DNA of 64,000 nucleotides, taken from Bacteroidales bacterium. GTDB taxonomy: Bacteria; Bacteroidota; Bacteroidia; Bacteroidales; UBA1402. Of this stretch, positions 27,767 to 37,001 are shown one piece after another. Below the pieces are notes generated by a model. It was given only the letters and a program-made list of their open reading frames with translations, was not told the origin of the DNA and searched no databases. Within the stretch, counting starts at the first letter, position 1, and each line of letters starts with the position of its first letter. A program made the position numbers and the translations under genes. The DNA is taken from NCBI GenBank assembly GCA_017380635.1, contig JAFODP010000009.1, forward strand, positions 62,001-126,000. The letters run 5' to 3'.

Positions 27767-29236
27767 CTACACACTGAATCGCAAGCGGTCGGCATCCATC
27801 CTCAAGAAAATGAAGAGCAAAATGGTGAAACCCAACAAAGACGATCCACCATAACTGAAGAATGGCAAAGGTATCCCGATAACCGGCATGATTCCCAACA
27901 CCATGCCCAAATTGATGAGCACATGAAAGAAGAACACACTGGCCACGCAATAACCATACACTCTAGAGAAACGATGCCGCTGTCGCTCGGCCAAAAGTAT
28001 CAGGCGCACAATAAAATAAACATATATCGCAATGAGCAAAGTAGAGCCCATAAAACCGAATTCTTCGCCGATGGTGCAGAAGATAAAGTCGGTGTCCTGT
28101 TCGGGTACATATTTCAATTTGGTTTGCGTACCGTTCAGATAACCTTTACCCATAAAACCGCCCGATCCGATGGAAATCTTGGCCTGATTCACATTATATC
28201 CGGCATTGTTTGGGTCGTCTATCATCCCCAGCAGCACTTTGGTTCGCATCTGCTGATGCGGTTGCAGCACTTCTTCGAAAAGGAAATCGGTGGCATACAG
28301 AAAGCTTACCGCCAAGACGATAGACACGATAATGGCACCGATGCTTTTCATCTGTCGTTTCAAGGCCGTAAAGAAAATATACAACAAGGCTGCCAGCAAT
28401 TCGCCCAACAGCACATAAGCCAAGTTGAAGGGAATCCAGAAGATTTGACAAAGCAGCGCCAGCGCCAATGGCACGGTCAGCAACAGAGCCAAAACGATAT
28501 GCATCTGTTTTTCACGATGATTGGAAAGCGCGAACCAGACCCACAGCAACAGACAAATAAACAGCAAAGACAAGAAACTGCCCAAATCGCTAGCCTGCCA
28601 AAGGGCAATTTCTCCAAAACGAATGGCTACGATAAAAATCAATATCGCTGAAAACGCGGCCCCCAAAATCCAAGGTGTCAAACCTTCGCGGAAAAGCACC
28701 AGGAAAAGCGCAAAATACACCAAAGCCGAGCCCATTTCTTTCTGCATGATAATGAGCATCGCCGGAATCAGGATGATACAGAAAGCCCAATAATCGCGCT
28801 TGGAATGTTTCAAATCGAATCCGTTCTTGGAGATATATTTAGCCAGGGCCAAAGAGGTGGCAAACTTGGCAAATTCGGCCGGCTGCAAGGAGAAAGGCCC
28901 GATGAATAGCCATGAGCGAGAGCCTTTTACATCGGGAGCCACCGCTATGGTAAAGAGCAGCAATAGTAGAATGAGAATGTATATGCTATTGGCGGCATTC
29001 TGATACCATCGCACGTCGAGCAACATGATCACTGCGGCCATCGCAAAGGAAATCATCATCCACAGAAACTGCTTGCCCGATACGATAGCCATATCGAAAA
29101 TGCTTACCGACTCTTCGTAATTGTAACTGGCACTATAAATCGTCATCCAGCCCCAGCAAACCAAGACCAGATACAGCAGAATCATCTGATAATCGAGCGA
29201 TTTCCAAAAAAGCTTATTATTCCTGTTCGAGTTCAA
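27767..29236 (-). CDS. rodA: Rod shape-determining protein RodA (SEDS glycosyltransferase)
   Basis: Polytopic membrane peptidoglycan polymerase that works with PBP2 in the elongasome. 489 residues, longer than E. coli RodA (about 370) because of an extra membrane/loop segment in the middle (about residues 200-290), a Bacteroidota trait. SEDS-family landmarks include ITFAKGSRSW-like KGSRSWLFIGPFSLQPAEFAK near residue 105 and the C-terminal PLPFFSYGGSSLLGFTILLF. It overlaps the upstream PBP2 gene by 20 bases, so translation is coupled. Confidence 0.95.
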   Translation of the reverse strand: MNSNRNNKLFWKSLDYQMILLYLVLVCWGWMTIYSASYNYEESVSIFDMAIVSGKQFLWMMISFAMAAVIMLLDVRWYQNAANSIYILILLLLLFTIAVAPDVKGSRSWLFIGPFSLQPAEFAKFATSLALAKYISKNGFDLKHSKRDYWAFCIILIPAMLIIMQKEMGSALVYFALFLVLFREGLTPWILGAAFSAILIFIVAIRFGEIALWQASDLGSFLSLLFICLLLWVWFALSNHREKQMHIVLALLLTVPLALALLCQIFWIPFNLAYVLLGELLAALLYIFFTALKRQMKSIGAIIVSIVLAVSFLYATDFLFEEVLQPHQQMRTKVLLGMIDDPNNAGYNVNQAKISIGSGGFMGKGYLNGTQTKLKYVPEQDTDFIFCTIGEEFGFMGSTLLIAIYVYFIVRLILLAERQRHRFSRVYGYCVASVFFFHVLINLGMVLGIMPVIGIPLPFFSYGGSSLLGFTILLFIFLRMDADRLRFSV

Positions 29237-31079
29237 CTTCCATCAAATTAGCGTTCAACAATCTGGTTTCCATCCAACGACGATTGGGAGCGATTTCTCC
29301 ATTGAGATACTGCTCCAAGAGCAAACTGGCCATCGGCACAGCCCAAGTGGCACCGAATCCGCCGTTTTCGATAAACACCAACATGGCTATCTGCGGATTA
29401 TCCTTGGGCGCAAAACACATAAAAATAGAGTGATCGACACCGGCATTCTGCGCCGTCCCCGTTTTTCCACACACCTCGATACCGGGAATGGCCACTCCTC
29501 GCGAGGTTCCGTACGAAGCCGTCACTGCCCCACGCATCCCCTGAATAATCGGCTCAAAATGTATCGAATCTACACTGACACGATGTCGGGTGGTATATTT
29601 TTCGTCAATCTGATCGCCTTCGATGGCTTTCACCATGTGCGGCGTATAATACCAGCCTCGGTTGGCAATGGTGGCACAGAAATTCGCAATCTGCAAAGGC
29701 GTAGCCAAAATTTCGCCCTGACCAATAGAATTGGAAATGATGGTGGCGCCTTTCCAGCCGCGTTTACCATAGCGCTTATCGTAGAAATCGGCATCGGGAA
29801 TGAAGCCCGGTTGTTCGTAAGCCAAATCCACGCCCAAACGACTTCCAAAGCCAAAACTAGTGACATGATTGCGCCAAACGGCCATAGAAGCTTGCGGCGA
29901 AGCATATTTTTCATCGTCCACCATCGCACGATAAGCAGCCGCGAAATAAGCATTGCACGATGTGGATATGGCCGGCGCCAAAGCCATAGGCGACTCGTGC
30001 GAATGACATCCCAGTTTCATGCCGGCAAAAGCATAACCATTCTGACAAGCATAACGACTATGTTCGTTGATAATACCTTCTTGCAAGAGTATCAATCCTT
30101 GCAAAGGCTTGAAAGTAGATCCCGGCGGATAGAACGATTGAATGGGACGATTCAAGAAAATCTTGTAGGGCGAATTGCCCAGTTCCTTATAATTGGCCGA
30201 ACTTTGATTGCCCACCAAAAGCGAAGGTTGATAACTTGGCGCCGAAACATAACAGAGAATTTCCCCGCTGGATGGTTCTATAGCAACAACGGCGCCGCGT
30301 TTATTTTGCATCAATTGTTCGGCATAAGCCTGCAAATCGGCATCGAGCGAAAGCGTCAAATCCTTGCCCGACACGGGAGAGAGGTCGCGGTTGCCATTGG
30401 CATAACTCCCTTTGATACGGCCATGCACGTCGCGCAGATAAAGTTCGTAGCCTTTCTCGCCTCGCAGTTGTTTTTCGTACATGCGTTCCACGCCGGAACG
30501 TCCGCTATAATCGCCGGCCACATAATAGGCATCGTTTTCCAGGTCTTTACGGTTCACTTCGCCCACATATCCCAAAGCATGCGCCGCCACCTGACGGGAA
30601 TAGGAGCGCAAAGAGCGTCGCTGCAAAGAAAAACCCGGATAATTGAAGAGTTGTTCCTGCAAAGGGGCACATTGTTCCACACTCAGTTGCGAGAGAAAAA
30701 GTTGGGGCGTATAGGAAGAATAACCAGGATTCAAACGACGGTTGCGCAAAGCCTTCATACGCTTGTCGAAATCCTCTCGCGTGATATTCAATTGTCGGCA
30801 GAAAGACAAAGTATCGAGACCCTTCATTTCGCGGGGCGTCACCATCAGGTCGTAGTAGACACTGTTGTAGGCCAGCACCTCACCATGACGGTCGTAGATA
30901 AGTCCGCGTTCGGGATAAATCGTTTTTTTGTATTGGGCATTGCGGTCGGCAGAACGTTCGTATTCGTCCGAAAACAATTGCAAATGCGCCAAACGGCCAA
31001 TATACACCAAAGCCACTACCACGACCATCGCGATAATGACCACAGAACGACCGGCATAATCTTTTGAACCTCTGGACAT
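29217..31079 (-). CDS. mrdA: Penicillin-binding protein 2 (elongasome transpeptidase)
   Basis: 620-residue inner-membrane transpeptidase, single N-terminal anchor (VVIIAMVVVVALVYIGRLAHL). The pedestal domain begins ERGLIYDRHGEVLAYN. All active-site motifs are present: STFK in YPPGSTFKPLQG, the SxN motif in ISTSCNAYF, and KTG in VCGKTGTAQN. It partners with RodA, whose gene overlaps its 3' end, and lies 12 bases behind mreD. This is the target of mecillinam-type beta-lactams. Confidence 0.96.
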   Translation of the reverse strand: MSRGSKDYAGRSVVIIAMVVVVALVYIGRLAHLQLFSDEYERSADRNAQYKKTIYPERGLIYDRHGEVLAYNSVYYDLMVTPREMKGLDTLSFCRQLNITREDFDKRMKALRNRRLNPGYSSYTPQLFLSQLSVEQCAPLQEQLFNYPGFSLQRRSLRSYSRQVAAHALGYVGEVNRKDLENDAYYVAGDYSGRSGVERMYEKQLRGEKGYELYLRDVHGRIKGSYANGNRDLSPVSGKDLTLSLDADLQAYAEQLMQNKRGAVVAIEPSSGEILCYVSAPSYQPSLLVGNQSSANYKELGNSPYKIFLNRPIQSFYPPGSTFKPLQGLILLQEGIINEHSRYACQNGYAFAGMKLGCHSHESPMALAPAISTSCNAYFAAAYRAMVDDEKYASPQASMAVWRNHVTSFGFGSRLGVDLAYEQPGFIPDADFYDKRYGKRGWKGATIISNSIGQGEILATPLQIANFCATIANRGWYYTPHMVKAIEGDQIDEKYTTRHRVSVDSIHFEPIIQGMRGAVTASYGTSRGVAIPGIEVCGKTGTAQNAGVDHSIFMCFAPKDNPQIAMLVFIENGGFGATWAVPMASLLLEQYLNGEIAPNRRWMETRLLNANLMEVELEQE

Positions 31080-31091
31080 TTCTATCTATCG

Positions 31092-31580
31092 TTATCTACG
31101 GAAACGTTCCAGGAAGAAACACAGTATTAGGGTTGCCAAACTGCTGGCAAAGATGCGGAACAGCAAAGTGGGCAAAGAGAAGAAGGCAAAACTTTCCAAG
31201 AGAAAGAAAGTACTGTGATGTATCAGAATCAGCAAGACAGCGTATTTCCAGAAAGACAAGAAGCCCATGCTTTTTTCGCCGGGTTCTGCTATATCTTCCT
31301 TAGTTGATAGCCATCGCAGCAAAGGCAGACGGAAATATGACACCAAGGTGAACGACATGCTATGCATTCCGGGCGTATCCAAGCTAAAATCCAAAATCAA
31401 TCCTGCCACAAAAGCCAAAAACAGATTGGCATACACCGACCATTGGGCCGGCCAGATAATCAAGGCATACAGATAAATAAAAGGCGTAATCGACCAGAAA
31501 TGCACCAAGGGGAACACCCAAATCTGCAGCATAAGCAAAAGCGCCAATATCAGCAAATGTTTCATCACGCCCGACTTCAT
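31092..31580 (-). CDS. mreD: Rod shape-determining protein MreD
   Basis: 162-residue small polytopic membrane protein with about five hydrophobic helices (LLILALLLMLQIWVFPLVHF at the N-terminus, CFFLERF at the end). Sequence conservation in MreD is low, but position between mreC (4-base overlap) and the PBP2 gene and the motif LDFSLDTPGMHSMSF make the call safe. It links MreC and the peptidoglycan synthesis enzymes. Confidence 0.92.
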   Translation of the reverse strand: MKSGVMKHLLILALLLMLQIWVFPLVHFWSITPFIYLYALIIWPAQWSVYANLFLAFVAGLILDFSLDTPGMHSMSFTLVSYFRLPLLRWLSTKEDIAEPGEKSMGFLSFWKYAVLLILIHHSTFFLLESFAFFSLPTLLFRIFASSLATLILCFFLERFRR

Positions 31581-32404
31581 GGCATAGCCTCCTCTTCTAA
31601 CATGTTTTGTTCGTCTTGTAATTTTCTGCGCATCAAACGCACATTGTCCAAACTTTCGAATCGCGGGAACAAAGCCACCTTAGCAGTATAGAAAATATCA
31701 CCCGGAGCCTTATACGATTCAATAATCCTTCCCACGGCAATGCCCTGCGGAAAAGCCGACGAAAAACCACTGGTAACAATGGTATCGCCATCCTGCCACA
31801 TCAAATGTCCGGGCAATTCCTGCAACAAGGCCGTATGCGTATCGCCACCCGGCCACGAGAGCGAGGCCACCACATCGGAATCTTTAATCTTGCAACTGAT
31901 ATGCGACTGCACATTCAACACGGAAAGCGCCACACTGTAATGCGGCGAACAAGCCTTAACAATGCCCACCACACCTTCGGGAGCCACCACGCCCATGCCC
32001 TTTTCCACGCCGTCCAGACTACCCACATCCAAGGTAAAGTAATTGGACAACATCGACACACTGTTCTTGATGACGCGGGCATGGATAAAATCGAAATCCA
32101 AGGCAGGCTTGAGGGCCTGCTCCTGGATTTGATATGCTTGCAAACTTGCTTCCAGACGAGCAATCTGCTGTTGCAAATCGCTATTCTGTTGCCAGAGCAA
32201 CTGGTTTTTTTCGCGCAAGTTGAAATAAGAAATCGTCTGTTCACGCCATTCATACAATTGTCCGTTCACTCGAGCGGCCGAACTAAACACCACACTGTGC
32301 TGAAAGTCGTTGCCCTGCACCAAAAGGACGAAGCCGATGGCTTCCATCAACACAAAGAGCAAGACATGGCCAAAGCGAAGGAAAAACTGTATCAGAGCAT
32401 GCAT
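31577..32404 (-). CDS. mreC: Cell shape-determining protein MreC
   Basis: 275-residue bitopic protein: N-terminal membrane helix (RFGHVLLFVLMEAIGFVLLV), a coiled coil (KNQLLWQQNSDLQQQIARLE, about 65-100), then the periplasmic beta-domain (NYFTLDVGSLDGVEKGMGVV, VGIVKACSPHYS). It scaffolds the elongasome and regulates PBP2. Its start touches the mreB stop (one base shared) and its stop overlaps mreD by four bases. Confidence 0.95.
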   Translation of the reverse strand: MHALIQFFLRFGHVLLFVLMEAIGFVLLVQGNDFQHSVVFSSAARVNGQLYEWREQTISYFNLREKNQLLWQQNSDLQQQIARLEASLQAYQIQEQALKPALDFDFIHARVIKNSVSMLSNYFTLDVGSLDGVEKGMGVVAPEGVVGIVKACSPHYSVALSVLNVQSHISCKIKDSDVVASLSWPGGDTHTALLQELPGHLMWQDGDTIVTSGFSSAFPQGIAVGRIIESYKAPGDIFYTAKVALFPRFESLDNVRLMRRKLQDEQNMLEEEAMP

Positions 32405-33423
32405 TAGCGCAACAAGAATTTATATTGATCGACACGACTCAAAGCCACCGAAGTACCTCTAGCCACCGCGTGCAAAGGATCTTCGGGAACAATGAAAGGA
32501 ATCTTAATCTTGTCGGTAAGACGTTCGGCCAAACCACGCAACAAAGCGCCACCACCGGTCAGATAAATACCATTGTGTACAATATCGGAATACAATTCGG
32601 GCGGCGTATCTTCCAAAGCATTCTGCACGGCAGCTTCCACCTTCGAAACCGATTTTTCCAAGCAATGAGAAATTTCCACGTAAGACACAGGCACTTCCAT
32701 AGGCAAAGCCGTCATCTGGTTGGGACCATGCACGATAAAGTCTTCCGGCGGATTTTGCAATTCTGTCAAAGCCGAACCTACATTGATTTTGATACGTTCT
32801 GCCGTTCTTTCACCAATACGGATATTGTGTTGACGACGCATATATTCCTGAATGTCAGAAGTAAAATCATCACCGGCAACACGGATGGATTGGTTGGTCA
32901 CGATACCGCCCAAAGAAATAACAGCGATTTCGGTGGTACCACCACCTATGTCTACAATCATGTTACCTTCGGGAGCTTCCACATCGATACCGATACCGAT
33001 GGCAGCCGCCATGGGTTCATAAATAAGGTAGATATCGCGGGCACCCACGTGTTCGGCCGAGTCGCGCACAGCACGGATTTCCACTTCGGTAGAACCGGAA
33101 GGAATACATACCACCATACGCATGGTCGAGAACAAACCGCCGCTATGAGGACTTACCTTCTTGATAAAACCACGAATCATGTGTTCGGCAGCGTCGAAGT
33201 CTGCAATCACACCGTCGCGCAAAGGACGCACCGTTTTAATATTGGCATTTACCTTTTCATACATCAGCTTGGCTTGATGACCCACGGCCAGTGGCTTGCC
33301 CGTTTTGGTTTCGAGCGCCACCACCGAAGGTTCGTCCAATACCACCTTGTCATTCATCAGAATAACGGTATTGGCCGTACCAAGGTCCATCGCAATTTTT
33401 TGCGTAAACGAGAAGAAAGCCAT
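32404..33423 (-). CDS. mreB: Rod shape-determining protein MreB (bacterial actin)
   Basis: 339 residues, normal length. Actin-fold phosphate loops are visible: MDLGTANTVI near the start, MIVDIGGGTTEIAVISLGGI in the middle, and YLTGGGALLRGLAERL in the C-terminal half. An amphipathic N-terminal start (MAFFSFTQK) precedes the fold. It polymerises on the inner membrane and directs lateral wall synthesis. It follows purH by only 6 bases, so purH and the shape genes probably share a transcript. Confidence 0.97.
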   Translation of the reverse strand: MAFFSFTQKIAMDLGTANTVILMNDKVVLDEPSVVALETKTGKPLAVGHQAKLMYEKVNANIKTVRPLRDGVIADFDAAEHMIRGFIKKVSPHSGGLFSTMRMVVCIPSGSTEVEIRAVRDSAEHVGARDIYLIYEPMAAAIGIGIDVEAPEGNMIVDIGGGTTEIAVISLGGIVTNQSIRVAGDDFTSDIQEYMRRQHNIRIGERTAERIKINVGSALTELQNPPEDFIVHGPNQMTALPMEVPVSYVEISHCLEKSVSKVEAAVQNALEDTPPELYSDIVHNGIYLTGGGALLRGLAERLTDKIKIPFIVPEDPLHAVARGTSVALSRVDQYKFLLR

Positions 33424-33429
33424 GGTCTA

Positions 33430-34953
33430 TCAGTGTTTGAAATGTCTGAAACCGGTAGTAACCATCGCCATATCGTTGGCGTTGCAATATTCGATAGACA
33501 ATTTATCGTTGATAGAACCACCGGGATGAATCACAGCATCCACACCGGCCTGATGAGCAATTTCCACGCAGTCGGGGAAGGGGAAGAAAGCATCGGAAGC
33601 CATCACAGCACCGTTCAAGTCGAAACCGAAAGATTTAGCCTTGTCGATAGCCTGACGCAAAGCATCCACGCGAGAAGTCTGACCCACGCCCGAAGCACAA
33701 AGTTGTTTATCCTTAGCCAAAACGATAGCGTTAGACTTGTTGTGTTTTACGATGATGTTGGCAAACAACAAATCTTCTACTTGCTTGGCAGTGGCAATCT
33801 TTTCGGTAACGGGAGTCAATTCTTCGGGACATTCGGTATGCAAATCCTTATCTTGTACCAACACACCGTTGAAGATAGAACGGAATTGCTTCTTGGCAGA
33901 TGTTTTTTCCTTCTGGATAAGGATGATACGATTCTTCTTCTGAGACAATACAGCCAAAGCGTCGGCATCGTAATCGGGAGCGATAATCACTTCGAAGAAG
34001 AGCTTGTTGATTTCTTCGGCAGTAGCCAAATCTACGGGACGGTTGCAAGAGAACACGCCACCGAAAGCAGATACAGGGTCGCCGGCCAAAGCAGCGGTCC
34101 AGGCTTCGAGCAAAGTATCGCGAGAAGCCACGCCGCAAGCGTTGTTGTGCTTGATGATAACGAAAGTAGGTTCTTCGAATTCGTCGCTCAAAGAAACGGC
34201 AGCATCGATATCGAGCAAGTTGTTGTAAGAAATTTCCTTACCCTGCAATTGTTCGAAAATAGCATTGAAATCGCCATAGAAAGCAGCAGCCTGATGAGGA
34301 TTTTCGCCATAACGCAAAGCGCGTGAATTATCTACAGCGCAACGGAAAGCAGAAGCTTCGTTATTGTCGAACCAATTGAAAATATGGCTATCGTAACCTG
34401 AAGAAACCTTGAAAGCTTCCTTGGCAAACCAACGACGTTCGGCCAAAGTGGTCTGTGCGCCCTTTTCGTTCAGAATATCGGCCAAAGCAGCATACTGAGC
34501 TTTAGAAGCCACAATCACTACATCTTCGAAATTCTTGGCAGCAGCACGGATCAAAGAAATACCACCGATATCGATCTTTTCGATAATATCTTCGGCGCTG
34601 GCACCGCTAGCAACGGTAGCTTCGAAAGGATACAAATCGACAATCACCAAATCGATGGCAGGAATATCATACTGAGCGCAATGAGCCTGGTCTTGAGCTT
34701 CGGCACGACGGTTCAGAATACCACCGAACACCTTGGGATGCAAGGTTTTTACGCGACCACCCAAAATAGAAGGATAACCGGTAAGGTCTTCCACTTTTTC
34801 GCAAGGATAACCCAATGATTCGATAAACTGCTGGGTTCCACCTGTTGAAATGAATTCTACACCGTCTTCGTGCAATTTCTTCAAAATTTCGTCCAAGCCT
34901 TCCTTATGGAAAACCGACACCAAAGCTTTGCTAATTTTCTTGTAATCTGACAT
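33430..34953 (-). CDS. purH: Bifunctional AICAR formyltransferase / IMP cyclohydrolase
   Basis: Catalyses the last two steps of IMP synthesis. The N-terminal MGS-like cyclohydrolase domain shows EFISTGGTQQFIESLG and LGGRVKTLHPKVFGGIL. The C-terminal transformylase domain carries KHNNACGVASRD with the catalytic Lys-His pair, and HPGGSINDK near the end. 507 residues, the usual size. It is the first gene of the run purH-mreB-mreC-mreD-mrdA-rodA, an order repeatedly seen in Bacteroidales. Confidence 0.97.
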   Translation of the reverse strand: MSDYKKISKALVSVFHKEGLDEILKKLHEDGVEFISTGGTQQFIESLGYPCEKVEDLTGYPSILGGRVKTLHPKVFGGILNRRAEAQDQAHCAQYDIPAIDLVIVDLYPFEATVASGASAEDIIEKIDIGGISLIRAAAKNFEDVVIVASKAQYAALADILNEKGAQTTLAERRWFAKEAFKVSSGYDSHIFNWFDNNEASAFRCAVDNSRALRYGENPHQAAAFYGDFNAIFEQLQGKEISYNNLLDIDAAVSLSDEFEEPTFVIIKHNNACGVASRDTLLEAWTAALAGDPVSAFGGVFSCNRPVDLATAEEINKLFFEVIIAPDYDADALAVLSQKKNRIILIQKEKTSAKKQFRSIFNGVLVQDKDLHTECPEELTPVTEKIATAKQVEDLLFANIIVKHNKSNAIVLAKDKQLCASGVGQTSRVDALRQAIDKAKSFGFDLNGAVMASDAFFPFPDCVEIAHQAGVDAVIHPGGSINDKLSIEYCNANDMAMVTTGFRHFKH

Positions 34954-35189
34954 ATCGCAATGTTTTAAAAATTATTGTTCTTCTCTCGTGTTGGAAGGCC
35001 TTTGCGCAATATCATCTAATCTCACGAAAAAGCCTCCGCAACAAGTCGACAAAATTAAACAATCTTAGCCATTTCCATGCACAGAAAACAATTATTTTTC
35101 AAAGATTTTTCAGAGCGATTTCAGCAGGTATTCTGGCAACTTATTTTCGTCGGGAGAACCAAATCCACTTTCAGACAAAAGCGACTGCT

Positions 35190-35558
35190 TTAAAACGCCA
35201 CCTTGATGGTTCGTTGACCTTGACGGAGAAGATAAATACCCTTGGGCAAAGCATCTTTTACCTCTTCTATATCAGCCTTAGGATACAATAATCTTCCTTG
35301 CAGATTGTAAATATCCACCTTAGACGATTCCTCGTGCAATCCATCTATCGACAAAGCTTCATCGCCTTGAATGTTGACAAATTCACCCCATGTATCGGCC
35401 GCCTTATAAGCATCTACCTTCGACAAGGCAACTCGTACTATGCAATTGCTTTTATCCACACCTTGAAAAGTATTATTACCACACACGGGCGGTATTTGTG
35501 CATACGAAACAATGGTTTCTAATGTCCATACAATTATAAACTTCTGTATAGCCTCCAT
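35190..35558 (-). pseudogene. C-terminal fragment of a BspA-like leucine-rich-repeat protein
   Basis: 123 codons from the ATG at 35558. The segment NNTFQGVDKSNCIVRV followed by VDAYKAADTWGEFVNI is the final repeat and cap of BspA-type (TpLRR) surface proteins, where a 'VPKGS..AY..AD.W..F..I' cap is typical. It is followed by a secretion-tail-like end, VDIYNLQGRLLY and LPKGIYLLRQGQRTIKVAF, resembling type IX C-terminal signals. The preceding 20 residues (MEAIQKFIIVWTLETIVSYA) look weakly signal-like but not convincing. The bulk of the LRR protein is absent, so I treat it as a decayed remnant; a short secreted cap protein is the alternative. Confidence 0.6.
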
Positions 35559-35717
35559 TTTTCCTGCAAAAATTATTTGGTCAGGATAGCTGTTGCATCG
35601 GTAAAAAGCATTATCTTTGAAGTTCGTTAGCGCGAGGCGAAAAACAGTGCAAGAAAAAGTGTATCGCGTTGACAATTAAGTTGATATCAAAATATAAATC
35701 ATTATAAAATTATCATT

Positions 35718-36983
35718 ATGAAAGCGAAAGCAGTACGTTTGTATGGCAAGAACGACCTCCGTTTGGAAAGTTTCGAATTGCCCGCCATCAAGGAAAATGA
35801 AATTTTGGCCAAGGTTGTATGCGACAGCCTTTGTATGTCATCTTATAAAGCCGCCAGCCAGGGTAGCGACCACAAGCGTGTACCCAACGATGTAGCCGAA
35901 AACCCCGTCATCATCGGTCATGAGTTTGCAGGCGAATTGGTAGAAGTGGGCGCCAAGTGGGCCGACCAATTCAAAGTGGGTGACAAATTCTCTATCCAAC
36001 CTGCTATCAACTACGAAGATGGCCCCGTTGGCGTGTTGAGCGCTCCCGGCTATTCGTATCAATATATCGGTGGTGATGCCACTTACGTAATCATTCCCAA
36101 CGAAGTAATGGAACTCGGTTGCTTGCTGCCTTACAAGGGCGAAGGCTACTACCCTGCTTCTTTGTCGGAACCGCTGAGCTGCGTTATCGGAGCCATGCAC
36201 GCCAACTATCATACCACTCCCGGTAAATACATCCACACGATGGAAATCGTTGAAAATGGCAAGATGGCTATTTTGGCCGGCGTAGGTCCTATGGGCTTGG
36301 CTGCCATCAATTATGTTTTGCATCGCGAAGACCGTCATCCTGCGCTTTTGGTAGTGACCGACGTCGATCAGGCTCGTTTGGATAGAGCTGCTTCGTTGTA
36401 CACGCCTGAATTTGCTGCTTCACGCGGCATCGATTTGCGCTACATCAACACCGGCAATATGGCCGATCCCGTGGCAGAATTGAAAGCTATCAGCGGTGGC
36501 GAAGGTTTCAACGATGTATTCTGCTTCGCTCCTGTTAAGCCCGTGGTTGAACAAGCCGATGCCATTTTGGCCTTCGACGGATGTCTGAACTTCTTTGCCG
36601 GTCCGAGCCGCGCCGATTTCAGCGCCATGTTCAACTTCTACAATGTGCATTATGCTTACACCCACGTGGTTGGTACCAGTGGTGGTAACACCGACGACAT
36701 GATTGAAGGTTTGCACCTGATGGGTAAAGGCCTAGACCCTGCCGGTTTGGTAACCCATATCGGTGGTTTGAATGCTGTGCCCGAAGCTACTTTGCATTTG
36801 CCCGAAATTCCCGGTGGAAAGAAACTTATTTACAACCATATCGAAATGCCGCTTACGCCTATTGCCGACTTTGCCAAATTGGGCGAAAGCGACGAACGTT
36901 TCAAAACCCTCGATGAACTTTGCCAAAAGCACCAAGGTTTGTGGAACGTGGAAGCTGAAACTTTCTTGTTGAACAATTTTTAA
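35718..36983 (+). CDS. Zinc-dependent medium-chain dehydrogenase, L-sorbose-1-phosphate-reductase-like
   Basis: 421-residue MDR-family oxidoreductase. The catalytic zinc region shows DSLCMSSYKAA (Cys ligand) and PVIIGHEFAGELVEVG (His-Glu). The Rossmann motif is MAILAGVGPMGLAAINYVL, near residue 180. It is longer than ordinary alcohol dehydrogenases (about 350) and resembles the SorE-type group that reduces keto-sugar phosphates; the exact substrate is not deducible. It sits 18 bases upstream of pflB, so it is probably cotranscribed and may serve redox balance or a sugar-alcohol branch during fermentation. Confidence 0.8.
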   Translation: MKAKAVRLYGKNDLRLESFELPAIKENEILAKVVCDSLCMSSYKAASQGSDHKRVPNDVAENPVIIGHEFAGELVEVGAKWADQFKVGDKFSIQPAINYEDGPVGVLSAPGYSYQYIGGDATYVIIPNEVMELGCLLPYKGEGYYPASLSEPLSCVIGAMHANYHTTPGKYIHTMEIVENGKMAILAGVGPMGLAAINYVLHREDRHPALLVVTDVDQARLDRAASLYTPEFAASRGIDLRYINTGNMADPVAELKAISGGEGFNDVFCFAPVKPVVEQADAILAFDGCLNFFAGPSRADFSAMFNFYNVHYAYTHVVGTSGGNTDDMIEGLHLMGKGLDPAGLVTHIGGLNAVPEATLHLPEIPGGKKLIYNHIEMPLTPIADFAKLGESDERFKTLDELCQKHQGLWNVEAETFLLNNF

Positions 36984-37001
36984 TAAGACGAAAACACACT
37001 A

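Noticed and set aside
32425-34326. A 633-codon plus-strand open frame across mreB and purH
   Set aside because: It spans two certain genes on the other strand, has no signal, motif or recognisable domain, and is rich in His/Arg/Phe as expected of an antisense reading.
34954-35189. Regulatory leader upstream of purH
   Set aside because: A possible -7 box (minus-strand TAATTTTG at 35057-35050) exists but without a partner element, and no convincing purine-riboswitch-like structure is visible.
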